64,000 bases of DNA from the NCBI RefSeq assembly GCF_002592005.1, contig NZ_NVQF01000030.1, positions 1 to 64,000 of the forward strand, in the 5' to 3' direction. How positions within the stretch are numbered: position 1 is the stretch's first letter; each line of letters begins with the position of its first letter. The notes beneath the pieces were generated by a model. The model did not search any database. It worked only from the letters and a program-made list of their open reading frames with translations, and was not told the origin of the DNA. Source of the stretch: Mycolicibacterium palauense (lineage in GTDB: Bacteria; Actinomycetota; Actinomycetes; Mycobacteriales; Mycobacteriaceae). The translations under genes were made by a program, and so were the position numbers. Below are positions 1-8,853 of the stretch, piece by piece.

Positions 1-122
1 CAGTGCCACGCTCAACACCGCGGGATGACCCTCGAATATCGACCTTCGGATCTGACTACCACCAACGCGCCACAGAGCGCTCTGAGGCACCCCGCCCCAG
101 ACACCCCTATTTCAGCAGTCTC

Positions 123-1715
123 CTAGAGCGCCACTCCGGCGGCCGCGAGCAAGGCCTGTCGGTCGACGACCTTGACCCGGGGCCGTGAGACCGTCGACCC
201 CTGCTGCCGTTCCGCGGCGTCGATGAGCCGCCACCCGGCCAGGTCGACAACATGCAGACCCCGCGCAGCAAGTTCGTCAACGTCCAGCCGGCCGCCCTCG
301 GGCGGACTGGGCAGAATGTCCGCGCGCGCGTCCGCGAGCAGCTGCGTCACGGTCTCGCGCGCACATTCGCGATTGGTGCCGATCACGCCGCGCGGACCAC
401 GCTTGATCCAACCGGTCACATAGACGCCGGGCACCGGGACGCCGTCGCGCGTCACCCGGCCGCCGTCATTGGGGACGATGCCCGCATCGTCGTCGAAGGG
501 CAGGCCGTCGACCGGCAACCCGCGATACCCGATCGACCGCAGCACCAGCGACGTCTCGATCGTGCTGGTCGCCCCGCCGCTCGATACCCGCAGCGCCTCA
601 ACGCGGTCCGCGCCCACAACCTCGACCGGTTTGGTGCCGAACCGCAACACGATCCGCTTGTGGTGCGCCGTCGGCGTACGGTCGGCGTATTCGCGGACGA
701 TGTCGAACTTCAGGGCGCGTTCCCGGTCCTCGGGGCGTTCACCCAGTTCACCCTCCACCACGACATCGACTCCGCGCAGCGACCCCAGTGCCAGCAGCTC
801 GCCCACCGAGAACGCGCCGTCAGCCGCACCGCGACGACCAAGCACCACCACTTCCCGTACCCCGCTGCTGTTGAGCTGCTTCAGCGCGTGCTCGGCTATG
901 TCGGTGGCCGCGAGATCGTCGCGATCCATCACCAGGACGCGTGCCACGTCCAGCGCCACGTTGCCGTTGCCCACGATCACCACCCGCCCACCGCTGAGGT
1001 CGAACTGCCGGCCCGCGTAGTCCGGATGCCCGTTGTACCAGCTGACGAACTCGGCGGCGCCGGCGTTGCCCGGCAGGGCCTCTCCCGGGATTCCGAGGTC
1101 GCGCGCGCCCGAGGCACCGACGGCATAGATCACCGCGTCGTGGGTGTCCATGAGTTGTTCGTGGGTGATGTCCTGGCCGACTGCGACATTGAAGAAACAC
1201 CGCACACTCGGACTGGCGAGGGCGGCTTCGAAGAGGTCCACCACGTCCTTGGTCCGCTGGTGATCCGGTGCGACACCAAACCGCACCAATCCGAACGGAG
1301 TCGGCAGTCGTTCGAAGAGGTCGACCTGGACACCACTGGTACGCACTAGATCCGAAACCGCGTAGCAGGCCGCCGGGCCTGCGCCGACGACAGCTACCCG
1401 CAGCACATCCCGCCCGACCGCGGCCGGCTCCCACTTTGCCGGAATAGGCCGGATGGCCAGTGGTTCGGTGGCGAAGTAGTCCGCGTTGATGGCCTTGAAC
1501 CGCCGCTGTGACTCCGGCAGTTCGTCCTCGTGATAGATCGCGCCGACCGGGCACACCTCGACACACGCTCCACAGTCGACGCACGTGGTCGGATCGATAT
1601 AGAGCATCGGCGCGGCAACCCCGTCAGGGCCGGGCACCGGGCGGATGCAGTCGACCGGGCACACGGGAATACAGCTCGCATCGGTACAGCAGTTTTGAGT
1701 GATGACGAAGGCCAT
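123..1715 (-). CDS. fprB: Ferredoxin-fused NADPH:ferredoxin reductase (FprB-like)
   Basis: 530 aa. The N-terminus is a bacterial ferredoxin domain with two cysteine clusters (C9/C10, C15, C19, C23 and C45, C48, C51, C55, the last containing CVDCGAC), expected to hold two iron-sulfur clusters. An adrenodoxin-reductase-type flavoprotein follows, with the FAD loop GAGPAA at residues 111-116 and an NADPH loop GNGNVA at 249-254. This is the architecture and length of mycobacterial FprB. It should pass electrons from NADPH to iron-sulfur partners. It is the last gene of a minus-strand run that also encodes a 3Fe-4S ferredoxin (69 nt upstream) and a P450, so it is the natural reductase for that chain. 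Partner specificity is inferred from position only. Confidence 0.92.
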   Translation of the reverse strand: MAFVITQNCCTDASCIPVCPVDCIRPVPGPDGVAAPMLYIDPTTCVDCGACVEVCPVGAIYHEDELPESQRRFKAINADYFATEPLAIRPIPAKWEPAAVGRDVLRVAVVGAGPAACYAVSDLVRTSGVQVDLFERLPTPFGLVRFGVAPDHQRTKDVVDLFEAALASPSVRCFFNVAVGQDITHEQLMDTHDAVIYAVGASGARDLGIPGEALPGNAGAAEFVSWYNGHPDYAGRQFDLSGGRVVIVGNGNVALDVARVLVMDRDDLAATDIAEHALKQLNSSGVREVVVLGRRGAADGAFSVGELLALGSLRGVDVVVEGELGERPEDRERALKFDIVREYADRTPTAHHKRIVLRFGTKPVEVVGADRVEALRVSSGGATSTIETSLVLRSIGYRGLPVDGLPFDDDAGIVPNDGGRVTRDGVPVPGVYVTGWIKRGPRGVIGTNRECARETVTQLLADARADILPSPPEGGRLDVDELAARGLHVVDLAGWRLIDAAERQQGSTVSRPRVKVVDRQALLAAAGVAL

Positions 1716-1784
1716 GACCTCTCCTGTGGCAGTTGAGAAACCGGGCGTCGGCGCTCATCCGTGTGGGAGCGCGCCGCCGCCGGT

Positions 1785-1970
1785 TCAGTCGTCGATAGAG
1801 ATGGCGCCGGTCGGACAGTTCGACGCGGCTTCGCGCACCGTTTCCGGATCGGCCGCGCCGTCGCCGATCACGTGTGACTGCCCGTCGTCACCGATCTCGA
1901 AGACGTCGGGAGCAGTCATCTCACACATGCCGATTCCGGAGCACTTCGTGGTATCTACGTGAATTTTCAT
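1785..1970 (-). CDS. 3Fe-4S ferredoxin, P450 type
   Basis: 61 aa, small and acidic. Visible ligands are Cys10 and Cys16 (CSGIGMC) and Cys52 followed by Pro (NCPTGAI), the three-cysteine pattern of [3Fe-4S] ferredoxins that feed actinobacterial P450s. The open frame extends upstream, but the ATG at 1970 gives the normal ferredoxin N-terminus (MKIHVDTTKC). It also overlaps the stop of the upstream aldehyde dehydrogenase by one base (TGATG), which implies translational coupling. The probable partner is the P450 at 4198-5457 in the same run, with the FprB-like protein downstream as reductase. Confidence 0.93.
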   Translation of the reverse strand: MKIHVDTTKCSGIGMCEMTAPDVFEIGDDGQSHVIGDGAADPETVREAASNCPTGAISIDD

Positions 1971-3373
1971 CAGAAGAGCTTCCTCATGATCTTGACCGCC
2001 GCATCGGTGTACGGCGGATACGTCAGCTTGAGATCCGGTCGAACGGACTTGGCCAGCACCGCACGTCGGTGGCTGAGCACCTCGAAACCCCAGCGGCCGT
2101 GGTACTGCCCCATTCCACTGGCTCCGACCCCGCCGAAGGGCAGTTGCGGCGCCAGGCAATGCATGGCGACGTGGTTGATCACCGCACCGCCCGACGGGAT
2201 CGCGTCAATGAGGTCACCGGCCGTCCGTCGCGAGCCACTGAAGACGTAGAGGGCCAGCGGTTTGGGGCGCGCGTTCACGAACTGGACCGCGGCGTCGGTG
2301 GATTCGATGCTCAAGATGGGGAGGATGGGCCCGAAGATCTCGTCGGACATCACCGGATCCGTCGGTGCCGGGTCCCTGATGATAGTCGGTTCGACGCTGA
2401 GCTTGTCCTCATCCACGCCACCGCCCGCGACGATGCTGCCGCTGGTGGTGTCGATCAGATCCTTGATCCGGTCGAACTGGCGCCGGTTGACGATCCGCTG
2501 TCCGCGTTCTGGTTCGGCGGCGCGGAACGTCGCGATGGATTCGGCCACCTTCTCGGTGAAGGTATCGACGACTGCGCGGTCAACGAGCACGTAGTCGGGC
2601 GCGATGCAGGTCTGCCCCGAGTTCATCAATTTGACCCAGGCGATACGCCGGGCGGCCACGTCCAGATCCGCGTCGGCTGTCACGATCACCGGGCTCTTGC
2701 CGCCCAGTTCGAGCGTCACCGGAGTGAGCGTCGGTGCTGCGGCCGCCATGATCTTTCGGCCGATCTCCGTGCCTCCGGTGAACAGCACATGATCGAAGCC
2801 CTGCGCGATCAGGCTCTGCGTGGTGTCTCCGTCGCCCTCGACCACCCGGATGGCCTGCGCGTCGAGGTATCGGGGCACCAGATCGGTCAGCACCGCCGAC
2901 GTGGCCGGGGCGAGTTCCGACGGCTTGAGTACCGCGCAGTTACCGGCGGAGACCGCGGCGACCAGGGGTGCGACACTCAGATAGAAGGGATAGTTCCAGG
3001 GACCGATGACGAGGACGACGCCCAGCGGGTCGTACTGCACCCAGCTGCGCCCCGGCAGCTGGGCCAGCGGAAGCGGCTGCCGGCTCCGGCGCATCCACTT
3101 CTTCAGATGCTTGCGCGCGTAGGTCGCTTCGCCCTTGGTCGAGGCGATGTCACCCAGCCACGCCTCCACCGGCGGCCGGCCGAGATCCTCCGCGAGCGCA
3201 CGCGCGATGATCGGCTCCTGATCGTTGCACAGAGCTTCGATCGCCTCGAGCTGCTCCAGGCGCCACCGCAGGGGCTTCGTTCGGCCCGTGGCGAACACCC
3301 GTCGCAGGTCTGCCAACACCGAAGCCGGTGCCTGCTCGCCGAGCGGGTGTTCGGATACCGTTCCCACTGTCAT
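1970..3373 (-). CDS. Aldehyde dehydrogenase (class 3 / fatty aldehyde type)
   Basis: 467 aa. Oxidises an aldehyde to a carboxylic acid with NAD(P). Visible features: PWNYPF at about 125-130, FTGGTEIG at 198-205, the general base in LELGGKSP (Glu222), the nucleophile in NSGQTC (Cys256) and a phenylalanine-rich EIFGPILP segment. The ATG at 3373 is chosen because it gives a usual class 3 start and has a GAGG-type ribosome site; the open frame runs 31 codons further upstream without family similarity. It is eight bases behind the SDR stop. With the P450 and SDR it forms an alcohol-aldehyde-acid oxidation series. A close paralogue lies at 58060-59454. Confidence 0.94.
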   Translation of the reverse strand: MTVGTVSEHPLGEQAPASVLADLRRVFATGRTKPLRWRLEQLEAIEALCNDQEPIIARALAEDLGRPPVEAWLGDIASTKGEATYARKHLKKWMRRSRQPLPLAQLPGRSWVQYDPLGVVLVIGPWNYPFYLSVAPLVAAVSAGNCAVLKPSELAPATSAVLTDLVPRYLDAQAIRVVEGDGDTTQSLIAQGFDHVLFTGGTEIGRKIMAAAAPTLTPVTLELGGKSPVIVTADADLDVAARRIAWVKLMNSGQTCIAPDYVLVDRAVVDTFTEKVAESIATFRAAEPERGQRIVNRRQFDRIKDLIDTTSGSIVAGGGVDEDKLSVEPTIIRDPAPTDPVMSDEIFGPILPILSIESTDAAVQFVNARPKPLALYVFSGSRRTAGDLIDAIPSGGAVINHVAMHCLAPQLPFGGVGASGMGQYHGRWGFEVLSHRRAVLAKSVRPDLKLTYPPYTDAAVKIMRKLF

Positions 3374-3381
3374 GGGGATCC

Positions 3382-4173
3382 TCAGAACTCCGGCTTGGGA
3401 ACGACACCGGTGCTCACCGCACCGCTGATACCGCCGTCGACGGCCAATGCCTGCCCGTTCACCCACCGCGCCGCGTCGGACGCCAGGAAGAGGACGACCG
3501 CGGCGATGTCGTCGGGCTCCGCATGGCGGCCGAGGAGTTCTTTGACACCGTCGAGGGTGTCCTTGCCCATCGACTCCTCGAAATCGGTGAGGATCGGCGT
3601 CTCCACGGGGCCGGGAAGCACCGCGTTGATGCGAAAGCCCATCTGCGCCAATGCCAGACCCATCATCTGGGTATAGACGGTGGTGACTTCCTTGGAGAAG
3701 TTGTAGGCGTTGCCCTGCTGGGGGTTGGCCTTGAACCAGGACGCCCCCTCCTCGAAGGTGTCGGTGGCGAGCAGGTCACGAATCGGCTCCAGCCGTTCGG
3801 GCCAGCCGAAGCCCGCGGTGGAGGACACGATGGTGATGGCGCCCCCCGGCGCGAGGCGTTCGAGGAATGCCTCGGTGAGATGGCGGACCGCGAGGCTGTT
3901 GACGGCGAAGACGAGATCGGCCGGTGCGGTTCCGGGAATGCCCGCGACGTTCATCAGCCCGTCATAGGGACCGTCGAGGCTCTCCAGGGCGGCATCGATG
4001 CTGCGCGGGTTCGCCAGGTCGATCTCGATGTGACGATCGACGCCTGCCCGGGGCTGGTTGCGGTCCAGGCTCGTCACCTTGGCTCCGGCCGCCAGCAACT
4101 GTTCGGCGACGGCGTGGCCGATACCGGATGCCGCGCCGGTGACTACGTAGTGTTTTCCGGTGAACTCGGTCAT
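3382..4173 (-). CDS. Short-chain dehydrogenase/reductase, module 1
   Basis: 263 aa classical SDR. The Rossmann motif TGAASGIG is at 12-19, the catalytic Ser lies in IVSSTAGFG near 117-118, and the YxxxK pair is Tyr157/Lys161 (YNFSK). The C-terminal ALAVDGGISG is typical of the family. It probably oxidises an alcohol made by the neighbouring P450 to an aldehyde or ketone. It sits 24 nt downstream of the P450 and 8 nt upstream of the aldehyde dehydrogenase. The paralogue at 61916-62707 shares the distinctive VAGIPGTAPA segment and the same C-terminal pattern. Confidence 0.93.
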   Translation of the reverse strand: MTEFTGKHYVVTGAASGIGHAVAEQLLAAGAKVTSLDRNQPRAGVDRHIEIDLANPRSIDAALESLDGPYDGLMNVAGIPGTAPADLVFAVNSLAVRHLTEAFLERLAPGGAITIVSSTAGFGWPERLEPIRDLLATDTFEEGASWFKANPQQGNAYNFSKEVTTVYTQMMGLALAQMGFRINAVLPGPVETPILTDFEESMGKDTLDGVKELLGRHAEPDDIAAVVLFLASDAARWVNGQALAVDGGISGAVSTGVVPKPEF

Positions 4174-4197
4174 CGTGTTCCTTATGTCGTTCTTGGG

Positions 4198-5457
4198 TCA
4201 GTCGAGGGTGTAGGGAAGCGATTTGACGGCGTGCACGAAGTTCCCGGCGAGAAACTCCGGCTCCCCGACCCGCAGGGTCGGTGCGCGCAGGATGAGCTCC
4301 CGGAAGATCGCCTCCAGCTGCATCTTGGCCAGGAACGACCCCATACAGAAGTGCGGACCACCGCCGCCGAAACCGATATGTCCGTTGGGTTCCCGGGTGA
4401 TGTCGAACCGGTGTGGGTTGGCGAAGGCACGCTCGTCCCGGTTGCCGGAGGAATAGATCATCAGGACCCAGTCACCCTCCTTCACGAGTTGCCCGCACAG
4501 CTCGGTGTCCTGGGTGGCGGTCCGTCGGAAGGTCATGACCGGACTCGCCCAGCGCACGAACTCCTCGATGGCACGCTTGATATGCCCGTCGAAGTCACGT
4601 TCCAGCAGGGCGCGTTGAGCCGGGAACTGCTGCAGCGCCGCGGTGGTCAGCGTGACGGTGTTGCGGGTGGTGTCGTTGCCCGCCACCGACAGCAGCACGA
4701 AGAACGCCCCCAACTCCTCGTCGGTGAGCCTGCGGCCATCGATCTCGGCCTGGACCAGCAGTGACATGAGATCCGACGTCGGTTTGGCCCGCCGCTGCTC
4801 GGCCAGCTCGAGACCCGCGGTGAGCAGACCGACCAGTGATTCGTTGAGAACCTCACCCGACTCACGTCCGGCCGCCACGTCCGCGTCGGCCCAGGAGACC
4901 ATCCCGTCCGCGTTATGAGCGGCTTCGTCGCGGTACTCCTCGGGCAGACCGACCATTTCGTAGATGGTCCACATGGGTAGCCGCTTGGAGACCTGCTCGA
5001 CGAAGTCACCGTCGTTGGTCCTGAGGAGATCGGTGACGATCGTTGCCGCCTGATTCTTGATCTGGTCCTGGATCTTGGCGACCTGCCGCGGCGTGAACAC
5101 CGAGCTGATCAGGCGACGCAGGGTGGAATGCTGCGTACCGTCCATCGCGAGGAACGACTGTGCGGCATCGAGGATCTCGTCGGGGACGGCCTCGATCATC
5201 ACGCCGCGACCGGAGCAGAACAATCCGGGGTTCTTGCTGACGTAGGCGATGTCCTCGTGGCGGGTGACCGCCCACAGGCCGTCGATCTCGGGCTCCATCA
5301 ATGCGCCCTCGATCGGGGCGTGCCAGCTCAGCGGCCGTTCGTCCCGCAGTATCTTGAACGACTCTTCCCGTTCGTCGGCGGTCTGCGACCAGAATCCCAG
5401 CGGCGAGATGCTGATGGGATCGTATTGTCTTGTTCGCGTGAGTGTCTGGGTGTTCAT
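4198..5457 (-). CDS. Cytochrome P450, module 1
   Basis: 419 aa soluble bacterial P450. The I-helix oxygen-activation motif is AGNDTTRN at about 259-266, the K-helix ExxR is EFVR at 299-302, and the heme loop [11 protein letters not shown] holds the thiolate ligand Cys371. The family resembles the actinobacterial sterol and fatty-acid hydroxylase group, but I cannot assign a CYP number. The ATG overlaps the stop of the upstream acyl-CoA synthetase by 4 nt (ATGA). SDR, ALDH, ferredoxin and reductase genes follow. The 3' fragment at 62839-63335 is a very close paralogue. Confidence 0.95.
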   Translation of the reverse strand: MNTQTLTRTRQYDPISISPLGFWSQTADEREESFKILRDERPLSWHAPIEGALMEPEIDGLWAVTRHEDIAYVSKNPGLFCSGRGVMIEAVPDEILDAAQSFLAMDGTQHSTLRRLISSVFTPRQVAKIQDQIKNQAATIVTDLLRTNDGDFVEQVSKRLPMWTIYEMVGLPEEYRDEAAHNADGMVSWADADVAAGRESGEVLNESLVGLLTAGLELAEQRRAKPTSDLMSLLVQAEIDGRRLTDEELGAFFVLLSVAGNDTTRNTVTLTTAALQQFPAQRALLERDFDGHIKRAIEEFVRWASPVMTFRRTATQDTELCGQLVKEGDWVLMIYSSGNRDERAFANPHRFDITREPNGHIGFGGGGPHFCMGSFLAKMQLEAIFRELILRAPTLRVGEPEFLAGNFVHAVKSLPYTLD

Positions 5458-6992
5458 TGGCGCGCTTCCACGTATCGCTGTTGGAGTTTTCTCTTGGCGA
5501 GCTTGCCGGTGGCCAGCCGGGGAAGTTCGTCGACGAAGTCGACGCTGCGGGGCGCCTTGTAGTGCGCAATCCGTCCGCGCACGTAGGAGATGAGCTCCTC
5601 GGCCAGTTCGTCGGTACCGACCACGCCGTCACGGAGCTCGACGACCGCCTTGACCTGCTCACCCATTTCGGGATCCGGAACGCCGATGACCGCGACGTCG
5701 GCGACCTTGGGATGCAGTGCCAGGACATTCTCGATCTCCTGGGGGTAGATGTTGACCCCACCGGAGATGATCATGAATGCCTTGCGGTCGGTGAGAAACA
5801 GGTATCCGTCCTCGTCCACGTATCCCACGTCGCCAACGGTCGACCAGTTGTCATGGTCGGGATGACGCGCATTGCGCGTCTTCTCGGGGTCGTTGTGGTA
5901 CTCGAACGGCGCATGGTCGCGTTCGAAATAGATGGTGCCGACCTGCCCGGTCCCGACCTCGACGCCCTCGTCGTCGCACACGTGAAGGGTCCCCAGTGCG
6001 GCGCGGCCGACCGAGCCCCGCTTGGCCAGCCATTCGTCGGTGGTCACGACCGTGACACCATGGCCCTCCGTGGCACCGTAGTACTCCACCAGGATTGGCC
6101 CCCACCACTCGATCATCGCCTGCTTGACATCGGGTGGACACGGCGCGGCTGCATGGACCGCCAACCTCAGTGAGGTCGTGTCGAATGACCTCCGCACCTC
6201 CTCCGGCAGCTGAAGCATGCGGATGAACATGGTCGGGACCATTTGCGTGACGGTGATGCGATAGTTCTGGATGGCGCTCAGCGCGGCCTCCGCGTCGAAC
6301 TTCTCCATCAGCACCACGGTTCCGCCCAGAGCGTGCACGCCTCCACACCATTTCAGGGGTGCGGCATGGTAGACCGGGGCCGGCGAGAGGTAGCGATCGT
6401 CGGCCGTGATTCCGAACGCATGGGCGAGCATTCCCACCAGCGGGTCGCCCGGTTCATGGACCTGGGCCTCGGGCAGCGTCGGCTTGATGCCCTTCGGGCG
6501 CCCGGTGGTTCCCGACGAGTACAGCATCTCGGTACCGCGCGGCCGCTCCCCCAGTGCGTCGAAGCGGCCGTCGATGAGCACCTGGTAGGGCACGTATCCG
6601 GCTATCTCCCCGCCGAATGCGTAGCGTCGGTCGACACCGGGCGTGAGGGCAGCGATCTCTTCGGCCAGCGCCCGCACTCCCGCCGACGCGAACACCACGC
6701 GCGCTCCGCAGTCGTTGACGATGTAGGCCACCTCGTCCGCGGCGAGGTGCCAGTTCACGGCCGTGATGTACAGGCCGGATCGGATGGCGGCCCAATACAC
6801 CTCGAAAGCTTCAACGGTGTTGTCCGACACCATCGCGATCACGTCGCCACGCCGGAGACCGAGGTCGTGGAGGGCGGCGGCGATCGATTCCGAGTGCCGG
6901 TCCAGATCGCCGTAGGTCAGCGTCCGCCCCGACCCGGCCATCACGACGGCCGGCCGGTCCGGATCTGTTGCTGCGTGGGTTCCCGGGTACAT
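5454..6992 (-). CDS. Acyl-CoA synthetase (FadD family), module 1
   Basis: 512 aa ANL-superfamily enzyme: ATP-dependent formation of an acyl-CoA through an acyl-adenylate. The P-loop-like motif [11 protein letters not shown] is at about 158-168; the adenine-binding region YYGATEGHG and the hinge region with [11 protein letters not shown] follow, and the C-terminal lysine lies in TGKLAKRKL. No signal or membrane segment. Three bases separate it from the SCP2-like gene upstream, and it overlaps the P450 by 4 nt. A full-length paralogue at 59454-61034 shares long blocks such as [15 protein letters not shown] and the tract around APVYHAAPL. The substrate is unknown, probably a bulky hydrophobic acid given the P450 and SCP2 partners. 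Confidence 0.93.
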   Translation of the reverse strand: MYPGTHAATDPDRPAVVMAGSGRTLTYGDLDRHSESIAAALHDLGLRRGDVIAMVSDNTVEAFEVYWAAIRSGLYITAVNWHLAADEVAYIVNDCGARVVFASAGVRALAEEIAALTPGVDRRYAFGGEIAGYVPYQVLIDGRFDALGERPRGTEMLYSSGTTGRPKGIKPTLPEAQVHEPGDPLVGMLAHAFGITADDRYLSPAPVYHAAPLKWCGGVHALGGTVVLMEKFDAEAALSAIQNYRITVTQMVPTMFIRMLQLPEEVRRSFDTTSLRLAVHAAAPCPPDVKQAMIEWWGPILVEYYGATEGHGVTVVTTDEWLAKRGSVGRAALGTLHVCDDEGVEVGTGQVGTIYFERDHAPFEYHNDPEKTRNARHPDHDNWSTVGDVGYVDEDGYLFLTDRKAFMIISGGVNIYPQEIENVLALHPKVADVAVIGVPDPEMGEQVKAVVELRDGVVGTDELAEELISYVRGRIAHYKAPRSVDFVDELPRLATGKLAKRKLQQRYVEARQ

Positions 6993-6995
6993 CGC

Positions 6996-7400
6996 TTATG
7001 CCAGCAGGTCGTCGCGACCGTCGGCCTTCAGACGCTCGATGTAGGGCGGGTAGAGCTTCTTTCCCAGCGGTGCGAGCTTGAGCAGGCTGGCGACGTTGCC
7101 GTCGACCTTGATCTTCTTCTTCGCCATCGCCAACGGCAGGTTCACCTTGCCCTGCCAGTAGGCGTTGCCGGTCTCGGCGGTCATCGACATGGTGGCGACC
7201 GGCTCCGGTCCCCCCTCCAGGCCCTCCCGCACCGTCTTGTTCGGCATGTCGATGACGACGAGGGCCTCCGGCTCGGTGAAGTCGAACGCGACCACCAGGC
7301 CGGTCGCCTCGAGCTTCGGGCCGATCTCGGGATCCTCGAATGCGGTCTCGAAGATGCCTCCGATGTACTTGGTCACCTCGGCGGAGCTAGCGAACCCCAT
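6996..7400 (-). CDS. SCP2 sterol-binding-domain protein
   Basis: 134 aa, the size of a single SCP-2 domain. The family binds sterols, fatty acids or acyl-CoAs in a hydrophobic tunnel. Supporting segments are the VVIDMPNKTVREGLEGG centre, the MSAETGNAYWQGKVN-like block (seen as TAETGNAYWQGKVNL) and the conserved KKKIKVDGN stretch before the C-terminal helix. There is a good ribosome site (AAGGAG, 5 nt spacer). It is the first gene of the minus-strand module, so it probably holds or presents the substrate of the synthetase and P450 downstream. The upstream region carries an AT-rich promoter element shared with the 8368 gene. Confidence 0.85.
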   Translation of the reverse strand: MGFASSAEVTKYIGGIFETAFEDPEIGPKLEATGLVVAFDFTEPEALVVIDMPNKTVREGLEGGPEPVATMSMTAETGNAYWQGKVNLPLAMAKKKIKVDGNVASLLKLAPLGKKLYPPYIERLKADGRDDLLA

Positions 7401-7654
7401 CGTTCTCCTTAATCTACATTTGATTCAAAAATATGGCGCGGCCACTGCGCGGCGTAGCTGAGACCATGGTCACACCTCAGCGGCCATAAGTCAACGTATG
7501 TGCCAGTCCGCCACGGCGCTCCGGCATTCCGGCGGCGACACGACCCACCCCGCCCGGGGCAAACATAGCGACTGCCGCGCACATCAATTGGCGTACCCCT
7601 GGGCTCGCCCGGGAATGCATCCACTCCGCACGGCGGTGACCGGCCCCATCCCGG
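7401..7654. promoter_or_regulatory. Promoter region of the SCP2-FadD-P450 operon
   Basis: 254 bp without a convincing gene. At 7411-7423 it has AATCTACATTTGA, a weak match to the AATC-N4-TTAAA element, followed by an AT-rich stretch and ATATGGCGCG at 7431-7440. Read on the minus strand, CGCGCCATAT followed by a T-run and AATC recurs upstream of the membrane protein gene at 8368. The rest (7445-7654) lies behind the 3' end of that gene and shows no clear signal. Confidence 0.5.
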
Positions 7655-8368
7655 TCACGCCACCGCGGACGGCAGCGACGGTTCGTCGTCGAGTTCGGGA
7701 TTCTTCAGCGCCGCGGCACGCAACACCAGGCCCATGGCGATCAGGAAGATGGCGTATGTCGTCAGGGCGAGCCAGAACACGAAGATGCCCCGCCACGAGA
7801 ACGGTCCGGAGTGGAAGAAATAGGCCAACGGGTCGGGAAGGAAGGATGCGGCAATCCAGAAGTTGAGGTATCCCATCCAGCGCGGCAGGGTGCCGCTCCG
7901 GTCGCGCAGGATCACTGTCCCGATCGCGACGTTCTGGATGATGAACGGTGCGATCGGCGTGATGAACATCAGCCAGGTGATGTCATTGAGCGTCACCGTG
8001 ATCTCGGGGTTGCGATCCGGCCGGAACGCGATCACCGCCATCAACAGCATCGGCAGTAGCAGCAGGACGCCCGTGGCGGCGCCGGCCACCAGCTGGACGA
8101 AGGTCAGGAGCGGGTGACGCCCCTCCATCCGGAGCATGTAGTAGCCGATCAGCCCGATGAGCGGGAACACCAGGCAGATGCCGAGCTGGGCCACGATCAG
8201 ACCGGCGATCACCCTGGTGTCGTGGCTGTAGAAGCTGACGACCTCCTCGGTCGTGCTCGACGAGTTCAGGGGAAGCGGAAGCACACCAGCGATGAGCCAT
8301 CCGCACAGTGCGATGAACACCGTGGCCGGTCCACACCAGGCGCAGAGCAGCTGAATTCGACGTGTCAT
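7655..8368 (-). CDS. Polytopic membrane protein of unknown function
   Basis: 237 aa. I do not recognise the family. At least six hydrophobic segments can be seen (around residues 10-28, 52-76, 88-112, 132-152, 165-185 and 194-216), with short loops, a MRMEGRHPL-like charged loop in the middle and an acidic tail (NPELDDEPSLP). No catalytic or transport signature is visible. It is a single gene with its own promoter region, which carries both the AATC-N4-TTAAG element (8395-8407, inverted) and a perfect GGCGCGCC palindrome. These elements suggest co-regulation with the SCP2-FadD operon, so a membrane role in the same pathway is likely but unproven. Confidence 0.8.
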   Translation of the reverse strand: MTRRIQLLCAWCGPATVFIALCGWLIAGVLPLPLNSSSTTEEVVSFYSHDTRVIAGLIVAQLGICLVFPLIGLIGYYMLRMEGRHPLLTFVQLVAGAATGVLLLLPMLLMAVIAFRPDRNPEITVTLNDITWLMFITPIAPFIIQNVAIGTVILRDRSGTLPRWMGYLNFWIAASFLPDPLAYFFHSGPFSWRGIFVFWLALTTYAIFLIAMGLVLRAAALKNPELDDEPSLPSAVA

Positions 8369-8394
8369 CCCCGCACCAATCTGTAGCAGCCTAT

Positions 8395-8407
8395 CTTAAC
8401 AGAGATT
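8395..8407 (-). promoter_or_regulatory. AATC-N4-TTAAG element upstream of the 8368 membrane gene
   Basis: On the minus strand the sequence reads AATC TCTG TTAAG, 27-39 bp upstream of the ATG at 8368. It matches the elements at 16735, 22078, 31260 and 43057 and is likely a repressor operator of the shared regulon. An AT-rich tract and ATGGCGCGCCAT (8415-8426, a perfect 12-bp palindrome) adjoin it. Confidence 0.5.
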
Positions 8408-8426
8408 AAAATATATGGCGCGCCAT

Positions 8427-8853
8427 CGGCGATGGCAAGGGGCTGGCCGGTACTTGGACCGGCGGTGGGACGGCCCGCCCGGCAGCACTCCTGCAGCGAG
8501 GTGCCGCGCGCCGGCGTTCACGTCGCTTCTTTTCCCACGAAAACGGGCACCCTCTACGCAGCGCGCAATGGTGCCCGGTTCGCCGGCGGCGACTCCCGGG
8601 AGCGTCGATCGCGCGCCGTCCGATCCGGCAACGGCCCGCGCCATTATTGATTCCCTGTTAGAAACTGCGCCCGCAGCGCTTGACTTGCCACGCGGCGCCA
8701 CCATACGGTCTGACGAAAGCGTGATCGAGGCCACAGGGGCCTGGGAAGACGGTCCCCGTCATGGCCAGTCGGCGCTTGCCAGCCAGCGATCGCCAGCGGC
8801 ATCTCCGCGTACGGCAGATCCGCAGAGCAGCGCAGAGGAGAAGGAGACCAACG
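8427..8853. other. Intergenic region without a supported gene
   Basis: About 430 bp between the palindrome at 8415-8426 and the kinase-like gene. Open frames here are GC-rich, low-complexity and overlap one another, with no family resemblance. The last 20 bp hold a strong ribosome-binding site (AGGAGAAGGAGACC) that fixes the start at 8854. I see no RNA gene and no clear terminator. Confidence 0.5.

Noticed and set aside
252..1349. Long plus-strand open frame opposite the ferredoxin reductase gene
   Set aside because: It is an antisense shadow of a clear FprB-like gene, with an Arg/His/Asp-rich composition and no family features.
1874..4764. Two long plus-strand open frames (600 and 478 codons)
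   Set aside because: They run antisense through the aldehyde dehydrogenase, SDR and P450 genes, which carry full motif sets on the minus strand.
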